The notes under the pieces were generated by a model, which did no database searches, was not told where the DNA came from, and saw nothing but the letters and a program-made list of their open reading frames with translations. A stretch of 64,000 nucleotides of DNA from Xiphydria camelus (taxonomy: Eukaryota > Arthropoda > Insecta > Hymenoptera > Xiphydriidae). Numbering within the stretch: the stretch's first letter is position 1; each line of letters opens with the position of its first letter. The DNA is taken from contig OY783193.1 of assembly GCA_963678675.1 (NCBI GenBank), positions 8,549,394 to 8,613,393 of the forward strand, written 5' to 3'. This document shows, one piece after another, positions 1-11,264 of this stretch. Position numbers and translations under genes: made by a program.

Positions 1-1
1 G

Positions 2-3000
2 AAGACGCAAGTAGCCTTCTTTGCCGCCAAACCAGAGTTCGAAATCAGCAAATTTTGGGAACTCGAGGAAATTCCCGCTATTCGTCACTTGTCCGCCGAG
101 GAGCAAGCGTGCGAAGATCATTTCGTCAGGAATCTGAAGAGGGACTCCACCGGCAGGTACATTGTGGCACTTCCATTTAATGAGCGACAACTTCAGTTAG
201 GAGAATCCAGATCACATGCCCTAAGCCGCTTCCACAGTTTGGAGAGGAAACTTCGTCGAGACTCACGACTGAAGGAGCAGTACGAGGCCGTGATGAAGGA
301 ATATCAAGACTTAGGCCACATGACCGAGATTGAAGAAGACAGTCCAACTAGCCAAGGATTCTACTTACCACACCATGCGGTTATAAAGGAAACTAGCCTG
401 ACCACTAAATTACGGGTCGTATTCGATGGATCCTCCGAGTCCAGTTCAAGGGTATCACTCAACGAGGCCCTCATGGTCGGTCCCACCATCCAGGACAGCA
501 TCGTAGCCCTTTTACTTCGATTCCGCATTCATCGCTACGTGTTGACCGGCGACATAGAAAAAATGTATCGCCAGTTCTGGATACGGAAGGAGGACCGAAA
601 ATATCAGCGCATCCTATGGAGGAATCATCAAAACGAGCTGAAAACATACGAGCTCAATACCGTTACATTCGGACTTTCAGCGGCTCCATATTTAGCCATA
701 CGTTGTCTCCATCAACTAGCGGACGACGAGGCACAAAGATTCCCTACAGCCGCCAACATTCTCAAACGGGACCTCTACGTCGACGATGTTCTCACGGGAT
801 CAGATACCTACCAAGGAGCCATCGAAATCCGCGACGACCTCATCAAATTACTCCGTTGCGCAGGTCTTAACTTACGCCAATGGGTTTCTAACGAACCAAG
901 CCTTTTGGACGGATTGTCTGAAGGAAGCGTGCATCGAAAGTTGCACACGGATGATGCAACCATCAAAACTTTGGGGGTACATTGGGATTCCCAAGTAGAC
1001 GCCATCGCCTACACCGTGACAGCCGCAACGGAACACCGAAAAATCACCAAGCGAACGATTGCATCCGAGATTGCGAAGATTTTTGACCCTCTCGGATTGA
1101 TTGGTCCAGTAGTCACAAAGGCAAAACTCATCATGCAGGGATTATGGCGACAGGAACTTAACTGGGATGAATCAATACCTGCCACCATCCATACTGAGTG
1201 GAACACGTTTCGGTTTCAACTGAAATTGCTCAACCATTGTACATTTGATCGAAGAGTTACCATCACCGAGCCACAGGACGTCCAACTTCACGGATTCTGC
1301 GATGCAAGTCAAAGGGCCTATGGAGCATGCCTTTACCTCCGGTCTGAAGACAAAACCGGGAATATACATATGGCGTTATTGTGCGCCAAATCTCGAGTAG
1401 CACCCTTACAAACCATTTCATTGCCTAGATTGGAATTATGCGGTGCATTGCTACTAGCAGACTTGTATGACTTCGTTAAACGAACCGTGTCTCTCAATGT
1501 CAATAATGTTGTATTTTGGACAGACTCCACCATTACCCTCCAGTGGATTAATTCGTCTCCACACAGACTACCCACCTTCGAGGCTAATCGAGTCAGCAAG
1601 ATTCAAAACCAAACGCACGCGAGCTCATGGAGACACGTTCGATCAAAGGATAATCCCGCAGATCACCTCTCACGTGGTCAGTCTCCAGCCGAGTTTATTC
1701 AAGAATCCAATTGGAAGACCGGACCGTTGTGGCTCTGCAAGGGAGAATCTGAATGGCCAAAGCTCGATCTCATCCTGCCATCGGATATTCCCGGACAGCC
1801 CAAGATACATTGCCTTACGCTCAACGCAAAAGGAGATGAGTTTCTTGAACGGTATTCTTCGATCACCAAACTTCGACGCATCGTAGCATACTGCCTTCGA
1901 TTCAAACCCAACAATCGATTCAGAGGACCGCTCGTCGCTGGGGAACTCGAAGAGGCAGATGATCGCATCTTACGGTGTATCCAAATCGTCACCTTTCCAG
2001 AGGAGATCAAGGCACTCAGCAGGAAAAAGGAAGTAAATAGAACCAGTCCTCTGTGGGCACTCAATCCGTTCCTTGATGATTCAGGAGTCGTCCGAGTAGG
2101 AAGTCGGTTGAAGAATGCCGAAATACCATACGCCCAAAGATATCCGAAGATCTTACCGAAGACTCATCACATTACGGATCTCCTAATTCGACACGAGCAC
2201 CTGAAGAATCTACACTCCGGGGTACAAACGACACTCTACGCCTTGAGGCAAAATTACTGGCTTATTGATGGTCGAAACCAAGTTCGACGGATTGTCCGAC
2301 AGTGCGTGCGGTGTGTTCGAGCACATCCACCTCAGGTGGATTACATCATGGGTAATTTGCCAACAGCACGAGTGACCGCAGCAAGACCCTTCAGTAACGT
2401 CGGTGTCGACTACTGTGGACCGTTCTTCATAAAGGAGAAAAAATACCGCAACCAAAGGAGGATAAAAATATACGTAGCGGTCTTTGTATGCCTTGCCGTC
2501 AAGGCAGTGCATTTCGAAGTGGTCAGCGACCTCACGACGGACGGATTCCTGGCAGCTCTCAAACGTTTCGTTGCGCGAAGAGGATGTCCCCAACACATCT
2601 ACTCAGACAACGGGACAAACTTTGTGGGCGCCAACAATCAATTGTCGGAACTACACGACGTATTTCAAGGAGGACCACAACGACTAGTCATCCACCAGAA
2701 TCTTGCTGAACAAGGCATCACGTGGCATTTTAGTCCACCACAGGCTCCTCATTTTGGCGGACTCTGGGAAGCAGGCGTAAAGGCATTCAAACACCATATG
2801 AAGAGGGTCGTCGGAAATGAATTGTTCACGTTCGAACAATTCAATACCTTTGCAATCCAAGTCGAAGGGATCCTCAACTCTCGACCTATAACTCCTATCT
2901 CCATTGATCCTAATGACGTGATCGCCCTCACTCCTGGTCACTTTATTATTGGAGATTCTTTAAGGAATGTTCCAGAGGCCGACATCAGTGCTACACCATC

Positions 3001-3325
3001 TAACAGAATATCTACGTGGCAGCACATACAAAGGATGAAGGAACACTTTTGGAAAAGATGGCATAAGGAGTACGTGAGTGAGCTCACCAACCGACATAAG
3101 TGGAGGAGTGGGACTCACGATATAAAGGAAGGAACGGTCGTCATAATCCGAGACGACCACTCGCCGCCAACCCAATGGACTCTTGGACGCATCGTCAAGA
3201 CTTACCCAGGGCAAGATGGTATCATCAGGACGGTGCAAGTGAAGACGGCGACCGGCGTCTTCGACAGGAGCGTAAAGAAGCTCGCACCTCTCCTTGACGA
3301 GTCGAAGGCAACCACGAACAACTAG
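2..3325 (+). CDS. BEL/Pao retrotransposon pol polyprotein, 5' part off the window
   Basis: This is the polyprotein of an LTR retrotransposon that copies its RNA to DNA and integrates it. The frame is already open at base 2 and runs 1,107 codons to a stop at 3323-3325, so the true start (gag, protease) lies upstream. Counting residues from codon 89, the order is: the BEL/Pao RT leader; reverse transcriptase with Asp155 in TGDIEKMY and the catalytic YVDD at 230-233; RNase H with CDAS near 403, WTDST near 477 and ADHLSR near 522; a zinc-binding HHCC region about 692-740; the integrase core with VDYCG near 768, SDNGTNF near 840 and the final Glu near 893; and a DUF5641-type C-terminus about 975-1065. 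The domain order RT-RNaseH-IN with YVDD fits BEL/Pao. There is no envelope frame after it. No stop or frameshift interrupts the frame, so the copy is probably young. Confidence 0.95.
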   Translation, partial: KTQVAFFAAKPEFEISKFWELEEIPAIRHLSAEEQACEDHFVRNLKRDSTGRYIVALPFNERQLQLGESRSHALSRFHSLERKLRRDSRLKEQYEAVMKEYQDLGHMTEIEEDSPTSQGFYLPHHAVIKETSLTTKLRVVFDGSSESSSRVSLNEALMVGPTIQDSIVALLLRFRIHRYVLTGDIEKMYRQFWIRKEDRKYQRILWRNHQNELKTYELNTVTFGLSAAPYLAIRCLHQLADDEAQRFPTAANILKRDLYVDDVLTGSDTYQGAIEIRDDLIKLLRCAGLNLRQWVSNEPSLLDGLSEGSVHRKLHTDDATIKTLGVHWDSQVDAIAYTVTAATEHRKITKRTIASEIAKIFDPLGLIGPVVTKAKLIMQGLWRQELNWDESIPATIHTEWNTFRFQLKLLNHCTFDRRVTITEPQDVQLHGFCDASQRAYGACLYLRSEDKTGNIHMALLCAKSRVAPLQTISLPRLELCGALLLADLYDFVKRTVSLNVNNVVFWTDSTITLQWINSSPHRLPTFEANRVSKIQNQTHASSWRHVRSKDNPADHLSRGQSPAEFIQESNWKTGPLWLCKGESEWPKLDLILPSDIPGQPKIHCLTLNAKGDEFLERYSSITKLRRIVAYCLRFKPNNRFRGPLVAGELEEADDRILRCIQIVTFPEEIKALSRKKEVNRTSPLWALNPFLDDSGVVRVGSRLKNAEIPYAQRYPKILPKTHHITDLLIRHEHLKNLHSGVQTTLYALRQNYWLIDGRNQVRRIVRQCVRCVRAHPPQVDYIMGNLPTARVTAARPFSNVGVDYCGPFFIKEKKYRNQRRIKIYVAVFVCLAVKAVHFEVVSDLTTDGFLAALKRFVARRGCPQHIYSDNGTNFVGANNQLSELHDVFQGGPQRLVIHQNLAEQGITWHFSPPQAPHFGGLWEAGVKAFKHHMKRVVGNELFTFEQFNTFAIQVEGILNSRPITPISIDPNDVIALTPGHFIIGDSLRNVPEADISATPSNRISTWQHIQRMKEHFWKRWHKEYVSELTNRHKWRSGTHDIKEGTVVIIRDDHSPPTQWTLGRIVKTYPGQDGIIRTVQVKTATGVFDRSVKKLAPLLDESKATTNN

Positions 3326-3467
3326 TTGAATGGTGTCACATAATATAAGTTACATTAGTTCTAAGATATATAAGTATTATAGCTCAATATTTGAGAGTAT
3401 TATCTGTTCAACTTCAATGCGTGTATATAAGCATATTATTAGTTTAGTTCCTCTCTCCGTTCGCAAC

Positions 3468-3477
3468 GGGGGGAGGA
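3468..3477 (+). promoter_or_regulatory. Polypurine tract
   Basis: A run of six G followed by AGGA lies directly before the LTR start at 3478. In LTR elements this purine tract primes plus-strand DNA synthesis. It lies 143 bases after the pol stop codon. Confidence 0.75.
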
Positions 3478-4457
3478 TGTTCCGTCGCATCGAACGACGG
3501 AATTCGGCGTTTTTGATTTATGGCATCCTTCATAATAATTCGCCGACTATATTTAAACGTGTCATCGGCGATTCGAATATTTCGGCGAACGAAGGTCGTT
3601 AATTCACGGTCCCGAACCTTTCTCGGAAGGTACAATCCGAGCCGGCTTAAGGAGAGGAGTGTCGGATGCAGGCGACAGACAATTAGGGAATTTAATACCT
3701 GATTTATCGAGAAAGTCCTTTCATTGCCTTTAGGTAACCTGACGTACCCTCGCGGTCGAGAACGACCATCCGGCTGGCCCGACCGTTAAGTGCGTCACTC
3801 AGGTACCGTTAATAACGGCATCCTTGCCCTGTAGGCTTTAGACTTTAGACTCGGAAATTTCCTAAGCGTCATCTTCGGCTCCGCCGACGCTCCTCCTCCC
3901 AGCCAATCAGGGGGCATCGCGTCAGCCCACGCTATCCCTTCCATTGATCTGTTTTGCGCACATATAAACTGGGACTAAACGCGCGTCCTTTAATGTATCA
4001 CAAATCATCAAACGTGTCGTACGTGTCGTACTCCGCCGATCAACCTCACTCGGAATCAGTAAGTTAATCCGATTCTACGTCGTACTTGGTATCGCGGAAC
4101 GTGGATAGTACATTCAGGTGTCAGTCCTTTATCTGAACACGACTCAGTTACATTCGCTCCCTTTGTCAATAGGCCATTGCGTGCCAGCCGACGGATTGAA
4201 GTTCTGAGTTCGTACCGCGTTAATTCAGCGCATTCAATAGTAAAATCATTATAAACCAACCTTTCTGTATCTTGCTACTCTAATATACGGTTATTAAATT
4301 TAGTGAGTGCAATGTATAGTTATTGAACTAGCCGATCGGTTTGAATCTCCCCTTTCGGTCGTTCGGTTAAAATATCTAATAGCCGCGTCACGTATAGTGT
4401 CCTCGGGATTTACGACCCCGAGGAGATCCGATTAAATCATCGCGCGGCGACCGAACA
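3478..4457 (+). repeat. 3' LTR of the BEL/Pao element
   Basis: The LTR starts with TGTTCCG right after the polypurine tract and is proposed to end with CCGAACA at 4451-4457, a near-perfect inverted match to the start, giving about 980 bp. A TATA-like CATATAAA at 3961-3968 could be the element's promoter. The 5' LTR and target-site duplication are outside the window, so the exact right end is inferred from the TG...CA borders only. Confidence 0.7.
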
Positions 4458-4819
4458 AAACAATAATATTATAAGAGCGTTGACCATTTGCTGCCAAATT
4501 ATGATAATTATCATGAAAATTCTATGATAATTGTCATATTCTCGCTCGTATAATATAATAATTCAACTTTGAAAATCGTCACTTTGAACAATTCTAATTT
4601 TGAGTTATGACACAATTGCAGCAAACGCGCGATATGGATCATATATAAAATATGTATAGAACTTTTCCGCTTGGGGTGTTTCGAAATTTTTGGAAATTTA
4701 TCCTATAAGGGGGTTTAATAGGGGATAAAAATTTGCATGGGAATTTATATTTATTTCAAGATCCACGTGGACGAAGTCGCTGGCGGAAAACTAGTAATTT
4801 ATAAATGCAACAATGAATA
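4458..4819. other. Intergenic, AT-rich, no gene seen
   Basis: Two short palindromes with the core ATGATAATTRTCAT sit in tandem at about 4500-4540. I see no gene. Confidence 0.5.
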
Positions 4820-4992
4820 AATCGTCCGGTACCAGAAAAAATCACGTATCTATCTTTTCACCATCACTGAGAAACGGCGTAACGCGTTGCCATGCGAGGA
4901 CACATCGTAAGTCCTTGTCGTCATTGATGTGACTGACGATGTTCTATAATGATGATGAAAAGATGTGCTTTTTTCTGATACCGTTCGAAATG
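4820..4992. mobile_element. Palindromic MITE, family 1, copy A
   Basis: The ends are inverted copies of a sequence resembling CGACCGGTACCAGAAAAAA, followed by a conserved CACGTATCTTTT-like block. The interior folds back around a conserved TTGTAAGTC-like core. Two more copies lie at 15504-15700 and 22746-22949. There is no coding capacity, so it must rely on a transposase encoded elsewhere. This is the most diverged copy in its interior. Confidence 0.7.
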
Positions 4993-5531
4993 TATCATCG
5001 AATTGTCGACGACGTTCTTCCCCTGCCGACAATTTTAGGTGACAAACTGCTCGAAATAACGAGTATATTCAACGAGACACGCGCGATGACAGAACGAGAT
5101 CTGAGCGTGTACATATGAACTCTCCGAACTGCTAATCGCCTCTCGATTAATCTCCTTCTCCTATTACGTCCCGCGCGCGCGTTTCGGCGCGGCGCTCGCG
5201 GCATAAGTAAAATAATTATCGGGTGATGAATGCGTGGCGACTCTGGAGAATTCTGAGGTTTTATCGCGACAAATCCGTGGGATTCCGAAGCGGCGGGCCA
5301 CGACGACGGCGGCGCTCCGTTCGTGTTACGGCGATAGAATCCTCGGAACAACCGAAGCAAATTATTCGGGATTCCGGGACGGCGATGGCCGCGAAGATAT
5401 CATACGTGACTGGTTTGAGGCGAAAATTGTATTTTTATGTACGGGTATACGTTGGCACATAATTTGGCGAAAATCGTTTTACAAATTTTCGATTACTCTC
5501 GTCAACTCCAAGGGAGTGTTACTTTAGGTCC
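4993..5531. other. GC-rich intergenic stretch
   Basis: I see no gene. Overlapping open frames on both strands around 5000-5500 look like GC-rich chance frames. Confidence 0.4.
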
Positions 5532-6110
5532 GCACCCAAGGAAATAGTCTAGTTGAATACGAACCTATAATAAACAAAATTTATTTAAGATGAATAGGAA
5601 TTTATTCACACTGAACAAAAATCTATTTGAATGAAATAAATGTTTTACTGGACTTGAAAGGATTTGTAAATTTGCTATACATTTTCTATACAAAAGTATT
5701 ACAAAATTACAACTCAAGCGCATCAATGTGAATCACTTTGAATTATTTGTAATTTTCGGAAAGAGTTTTGAATTTTACAGTTTTTTTCTGGAAAGATGCT
5801 TCAATGTTGATACATTTGGAATGGTTTTGTGGTAAATTTAAATCAAATCTGTAGTAAATTGAATTGTTTCAATCACGTAAAATAATTTTAATGAATAAAC
5901 TTGTATGATAATATAAAAACTTCATAGAAGACATAACATGAAGTTTACTACAAAAATGTTTCACAGTGCAAGTTCATACTCGATTAAAAAGATGTGCAAA
6001 ACATTTATTTAATTCAAATGAACTTTTGCTCGATGCGAATAAATTCCTATTTATCTCAAATAAATTTTTCTATCAGGTTCGCATTCAACCAGACCTTTTT
6101 CCCTCAGTGC
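5532..6110. mobile_element. MITE, family 2, copy A
   Basis: Terminal inverted repeats of about 100 bp carry the conserved block GTCTAGTTGAATACGAAC at the left and its imperfect complement at the right (about 6075-6100). The arms continue with AATAGGAATTTATTC. The second copy at 31254-31511 is only about 258 bp; this one has roughly 320 extra AT-rich bases between the arms, so it is either the longer ancestor or carries an insertion. Confidence 0.75.
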
Positions 6111-7770
6111 GAGCGTAGGGATTTCATTCGAGGGAAAAATTAATTTTCATTTGACCGCATTACATTCCATCCCCTCCCACTCGCGCGTCCGAACGAGAGC
6201 CGGCGGAGCCAGCCTCCGGCCAGGGGGGTGTCGAAGATTCAAAAACCAACAGCGCCCGATATTTTTTGTAAAGAAACGCTCACATCGCAGAGCGAAGCGT
6301 ATGATTGAAAACTCTATCCCCGCGCGGAAAAGATCGGTCTCGCATCGCGCCGTGTCCCGGGGTCTCGTATACCGATATAAATACGGCCAGAGAGTTCTCC
6401 CTCTCGTGGTCTAAATGGGAAAATAAACAATGCAACCTCGTTAGCCGAGTCCGTCTTTTATCTCACCGGCGATACGCGACGTTATACCGTGAAATGGATT
6501 CTAAAAGATGAAAATGATGTTGAACTTGGGGCCCCGGTCTCCGTGCGGCGTCCCGTTTCTTCCGCGCTCCATCATATTTGTGATAAATGGTTAACTACAC
6601 CGAAAACGCGCGCGCGCGCGCGCGCTGTTTTTCGTCCCTCCGGATCGAAAGGAGAAGCGGCAAGACGGCGAGAGAGAAAGAGAGAAGAGGAGGAAGAATG
6701 CGAAGAAGGAGGCGGTCCAATGTTTTCACGGGTCGAAGCCACTTTTTACAGAAACTTCATTTGTACAAGCCATTAGAGCTGGGCCCTCCTCGAAAATGAT
6801 CGGGTGGGACTTTGATTGGGGAGGGCCGCTAACCCCGTGCGCGGCTAAATGGAGCACAGGCGCTTTCTCGTTAAAGCGCCGTGAAGTTATTGACATAAGC
6901 GTTTATCCCGCTTGTAGATTGGTAGCAGAGGGTGCAGTGCGCCGCGTCGTCCCCCCTCGAAGTCGGGAAGTGTGCACCTGCTTCGAATTCACGCTTCGAA
7001 ATCGGAATACCTAAACCGGCCGAGTTCGGTAGGCGTACGGTGTATGGATACGCGTAACTATCCCGCAGCATCCAGAGAGAATGGACCGCGTTCTTTCACA
7101 CCGGCTTTCTCTGTCCCTTTTCATTCTCCTTGGTCTCTATACGCATCGCGGGTACTTTGTTACACATCGGTGGGTGGGTATGAGTGGATATCCGTCGAAC
7201 GGTAGCACAGCGGACGCGGGCTTATACATCACGTGTAATTATCCCACGGGAGATTCGGGGGTAGGGGAAAGCGTCCACTCGTGATCGAATCGAAACGCCA
7301 CGAGCACGGATCGTTCTTTCCTCTTATTTCTCCGTCAGCACTCGCATTGCACCAAGGCGACAGAGTTACGAAGTACCCGTGTAAATCGTTACGATCTAAC
7401 TACCGTTTAATCATCGCTCGTCGCTGACGGGATTTAGAAACAAGAGATTCATCAAAGTCCCGCTCCGACTCGTGCGCCAACGCGGTGGAAGCTGCAACGA
7501 CGATGTTTGCTGCATGGCACATCTGCTTCGCACCGCCAAGATGGATCGACTGTTCCATGATTGTTTCCGAGGGCCATCGCGGAGGGACCGCGAAGAAACG
7601 AGGAAAGGGGATCGAAGGCGGTGATAAAAAAATTGCTACGACGTTTCGTGTGATGGAAGATGCCAAGGCGAGGGGTTAATTGGGGATTTCTGGCAGTGTT
7701 TTAAAACGCCCCCCCGGTCGGCGACATAATCGAGGCAGGACCAACTGGAAAACGGATCTGTCGAGCTGTA
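6111..7770. other. GC-rich intergenic stretch with a (CG)n run
   Basis: No recognisable gene. A pure CG dinucleotide run lies at 6607-6625, which is unusual in a methylating genome and marks CpG-rich unique DNA. Purine-rich GAGA-type sequence lies at 6660-6700. Confidence 0.4.
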
Positions 7771-8125
7771 CAGTGCTGTCTCCCTAACTTTAGCACTCTG
7801 TAATTTTCGCTTCCCCTGAACGTTCGACCGGTGAGCGCCGGTGAATCGTTCCTCCACTATTTTCTCTGCGCATTGAGATGAGATAGACGCTCTTTTTCTC
7901 TCTGAGTGGTTACAAAAATTTGATTATAGAATTCCCTGACTATTTCAGATCAAATTTGGTAAATATTCCCTAATATTTTCAATAATATTACGAGTTTTGC
8001 ATGATCGACAAAACTATGGATAATCGTATAATAACACAAGAATACGAACTAGACAAATCCAATATTTTAAGATTACGGCAAGGAGGTTTATACGCTAAGA
8101 AATGTACGTTGATGGTAGATCCTAA

Positions 8126-8750
8126 CCAACAAAAATTGATACGTAAAATACTCTCCAAAAAAGGTTGGAAATCAATTAAGATCGCCATGTTCAAGATTTA
8201 TGTATTAAAAGTAAAAGGCATCATTTGAAAAAAAAATTATTGTAAATCAAGTTACTAAAAAATTCGACTAAAAAAATTTATAAAAAAATTTTAATAAAAA
8301 AGAACTTGCCGCGTTTAAGTTTTCATATTTTGTCCACTATGCCGAATAATTGGCAGTGCTTGGACGGTGCTAGAGTGATTCATAAATTACACTGCCGAAG
8401 TCAAATTCAGAGAATTTCAGAAGGCCCCCGCCTAATCGGTTTCCCGTGCGACATTCGGTATACTGGTGGTATCATATTATAAGTGTATGAATTTATTTAA
8501 AATCATAAGTGCATAAACATCGAGTATAATTCTGTCTGAATTTTTTATTTTGAAGAAAAAAACGCGGCAAGTTCTTTTTTATTAAAATTTTTTTATAAAT
8601 TTTTTTAGTCGAATTTTTTAGTAACTTGATTTACAATAATTTTTTTTTCAAATGATGCCTTTTACTTTTAATACATAAATCTTGAACATGGCGATCTTAA
8701 TTGATTTCCAACCTTTTTTGGAGAGTATTTTACGTATCAATTTTTGTTGG
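8126..8750. repeat. Inverted repeat with 191-bp arms
   Basis: Arms 8126-8316 and 8560-8750 are near-identical reverse complements around a 243-bp spacer. The outer end of each arm is the palindrome partner of CCAACAAAAATTGATACG. A transcript would form a long dsRNA stem. Each arm keeps an open frame of the same tail (ending KVKGII), so the frames at 8001-8228 (+) and 8648-8830 (-) share 33 C-terminal residues. Their non-shared starts differ. I do not recognise this peptide. The high arm identity suggests recent formation or gene conversion. Confidence 0.85.
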
Positions 8751-8840
8751 CACTGAATGAACATGCCGCCTTTTTTTACAGAGAATCTGTTTTTGTGGGG
8801 GGATTTCACTACTTTTTGGAATTTATTCATCGGGAGAATA

Positions 8841-9060
8841 TGTACACCCGGGGATACGGTATCTGTCGCTGGTGACTTTTTTTAAACGTTATTTTTAAAC
8901 GTACTAACCAATGAATAATTAATTCTCATGCGCTCATTAGCTACGGTGACATCTACTCTCGTGAATGAAAGTATGAGGATTATTAATTATTGGTTAGTAC
9001 GTTTAAAAATAACGTTTAAAAACAGTCACCAGCGACAGATGCCGTGTCCCCGGGTGTACA
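8841..9060. mobile_element. 220-bp MITE with ~85-bp inverted repeats
   Basis: The element begins TGTACACCCGGGGA and ends with the complement. The arms extend about 85 bp and include AACGTACTAACCAAT. The 8-base direct repeat GGAGAATA flanks it (8833-8840 and 9065-9072), with four extra bases before the right copy. An 8-bp target duplication would fit a hAT-type element. No frame is present. Confidence 0.75.
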
Positions 9061-9796
9061 TGTAGGAGAATAGTTTTTTATTATTAAGTATTACTGCAGA
9101 ACGAGTAGGTTAGAAGATTTTCATAAAGACTCACGATTTTCTGACATATCATCTCGTACAGGTGCAACCGAAGAGGATCTAACTCGTGTCCTGTCCGTAA
9201 AAAGATGACTCGATGGACATCGGAGAATGTCAGTCTTGTCAGCGAGCGCCTTCATCCATAGTACCCATAGTACTTTCATTGCAATATGGGCTTTTCGTTC
9301 CAACTATTCCTGCTTTAAGGAGGTTCGACTATCAGACGAAAACTAACTTACAGCCCTAATTTTTTTATATGATATACACGAATACTTTACACAACTAATA
9401 CGAAAATTTGAGCAATATAGACCGTCTATAGTTTCTTCGTTATTTTATTCTAAAGTTGACCACTTTTAACATATCGCCTTATGGCAGACGATTGTACTAA
9501 GGTAGATTATCACTGACTTTAACACACATTCCGCCAACTTTAGACTTTGAAAGACTAGTAATTTGACAGATGAAATATTAAGGATTATGTAAAAAATAAG
9601 TAAATTGGGTTTTACCGTATAGTTGCAACGTAATATTGTCATGAAATTCGTTTTGACTTCGCAAACCATTAGCATGCCATATTAACGGGTAGAAGAAGTC
9701 GAAGGCGATGGAGTGGAGGCGATGAACTAAAAATAAAATAAAATTTAGTATATAAATCGAAACTTGTAGTAGGAAGGCAGAGGGCAAGCACCGATG
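9061..9796. other. AT-rich stretch without a recognised gene
   Basis: Short frames only (for example a 60-codon minus frame at 9121-9303). None carries a domain I recognise. Confidence 0.4.
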
Positions 9797-10727
9797 AGAA
9801 AAAAAATAGAAATAAAGTATTATAGTTACCCCGATATTGTAGTTACTCCGATGATTTGTTCTTCTCCCACGACTTAGATTCTCCAATATGTAGAAATATA
9901 CCGTCTTCCCATACTGACAGTATACATTCATTTTACCTCTAATATGCCGGAATTAAAAATCTCTAGAACTCTGCGGTACAATGCCACGGTAGGAATATCA
10001 AATTCTACCGACATGACATGCTTCGACAAGGTCTGTATCAACTTTAGCATTATATTGGGGGCACTGCACTAATCCTGTGGCACATTTTTCTATCTGAGAA
10101 TCGTTCTGAAAAAAATAGAAATAAAGTATTATAGTTACCCCGATATTGTAGTTACTCCGATGATTTGTTCTTCTCCCACGACTTAGATTCTCCAATATGT
10201 AGAAATATACCGTCTTCCCATACTGACAGTATACATGCATTTTACCTTTAATATGCCGGAATTAAAAATCTCTAGAACTCTGCGGTACAATGCCACGGTA
10301 GGAATATCAAATTCTACCGACATGACATGCTTCGACAAGGTCTGTATCAACTTTAGCATTATATTGGGGGCACTGCACTAATCCTGTGGCACATTTTTCT
10401 ATCTGAGAATCGTTCTGAAAAAAATAGAAATAAAGTATTATAGTTACCCCGATATTGTAGTTACTCCGATGATTTGTTCTTCTCCCACGACTTAGATTCT
10501 CCAATATGTAGAAATATACCGTCTTCCCATACTGACAGTATACATGCATTTTACCTTTAATATGCCGGAATTAAAAATCTCTAGAACTCTGCGGTACAAT
10601 GCCACGGTAGGAATATCAAATTCTACCGACATGACATGCTTCGACAAGGTCTGTATCAACTTTAGCATTATATTGGGGGCCCTGCACTAATCCTGTGGCA
10701 CATTTTTCTATCTGGGAAAGCCGTGGT
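9797..10727 (+). repeat. Tandem array, ~309-bp unit, three copies
   Basis: Three head-to-tail units start at about 9797, 10108 and 10417, each opening with an A-run followed by TAGAAATAAAGTATTATAG. Units 2 and 3 are almost identical over their full length; unit 1 has a few differences and a different upstream junction. The third unit breaks off near 10714, then continues with TATCTGGGAAAG, which is the complement of the junction of the facing inverted array. An 80-codon minus frame recurs identically at 9998-10240 and 10307-10549. It is a product of the repetition and not evidence of a gene. Confidence 0.9.
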
Positions 10728-10842
10728 AGAAAAGTAGGAGATACGATAGAATTGGATTACAATAATGAAGTAATTATTTTATTATCTTTTCTTTATCGAT
10801 ATATTTTCCCTTTCGTATTATTAAAAGTTCCAATTATATATT

Positions 10843-11264
10843 ATCGGAACGCTGTACAGCTGTACTACCATAATAATATGCTTTCCCAGATAGAAAAATG
10901 TGCCACAGGATTAGTGCAGTGCCGTTAATATACCGCTAAAGTTGATACAGACCTTGTCGAAGCATGTCATGTCGGTAGAACCTGATATTCATACCGTGGC
11001 ATTGTACCGCAGAGTTCTAGAGATTTTTAATTCCGGCATATTGGAGGTAAAATGCATGTATACTGTCAGTACGGGAAGACGGTATATTATCGGAACGCTG
11101 CACAGCTGTACTACCATAATAATATGCTTTCCTAGATAGAAAAATGTGCCACAGGATTAGTGCAGTGCCCTTAATATACCGCTAAAGTTGATACAGACCT
11201 TGTCGAAGCATGTCATGTCGGTCGAACCTGTATTCACACCGTGGCATTGTACCGCAATTCTAGA
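10843..11264 (-). repeat. Inverted half-array of the same satellite, 246-bp period
   Basis: Two tandem units in the opposite orientation repeat the core of the 309-bp unit (GTGCCACAGGATTAGTGCAG and onward). Each is preceded by a block absent from the forward array, running from TTATCGGAACGCTG to AATATGCTTTCC. AGATAG recurs at 10888 and 11134, giving the 246-bp period. Together with the forward array this makes a head-to-head inverted satellite whose arms could pair over more than 200 bases. Confidence 0.85.

Noticed and set aside
2210..2596. 128-codon antisense frame within pol
   Set aside because: Shadow of the strongly coding plus strand.
9998..10549. Two identical 80-codon minus frames as a duplicated gene
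   Set aside because: They are the same segment of the tandem satellite, with no coding signature outside the repetition.
9797..11264. CRISPR-like array
   Set aside because: Units of 246-309 bp are repeated whole with no unique spacers, and the genome is eukaryotic.
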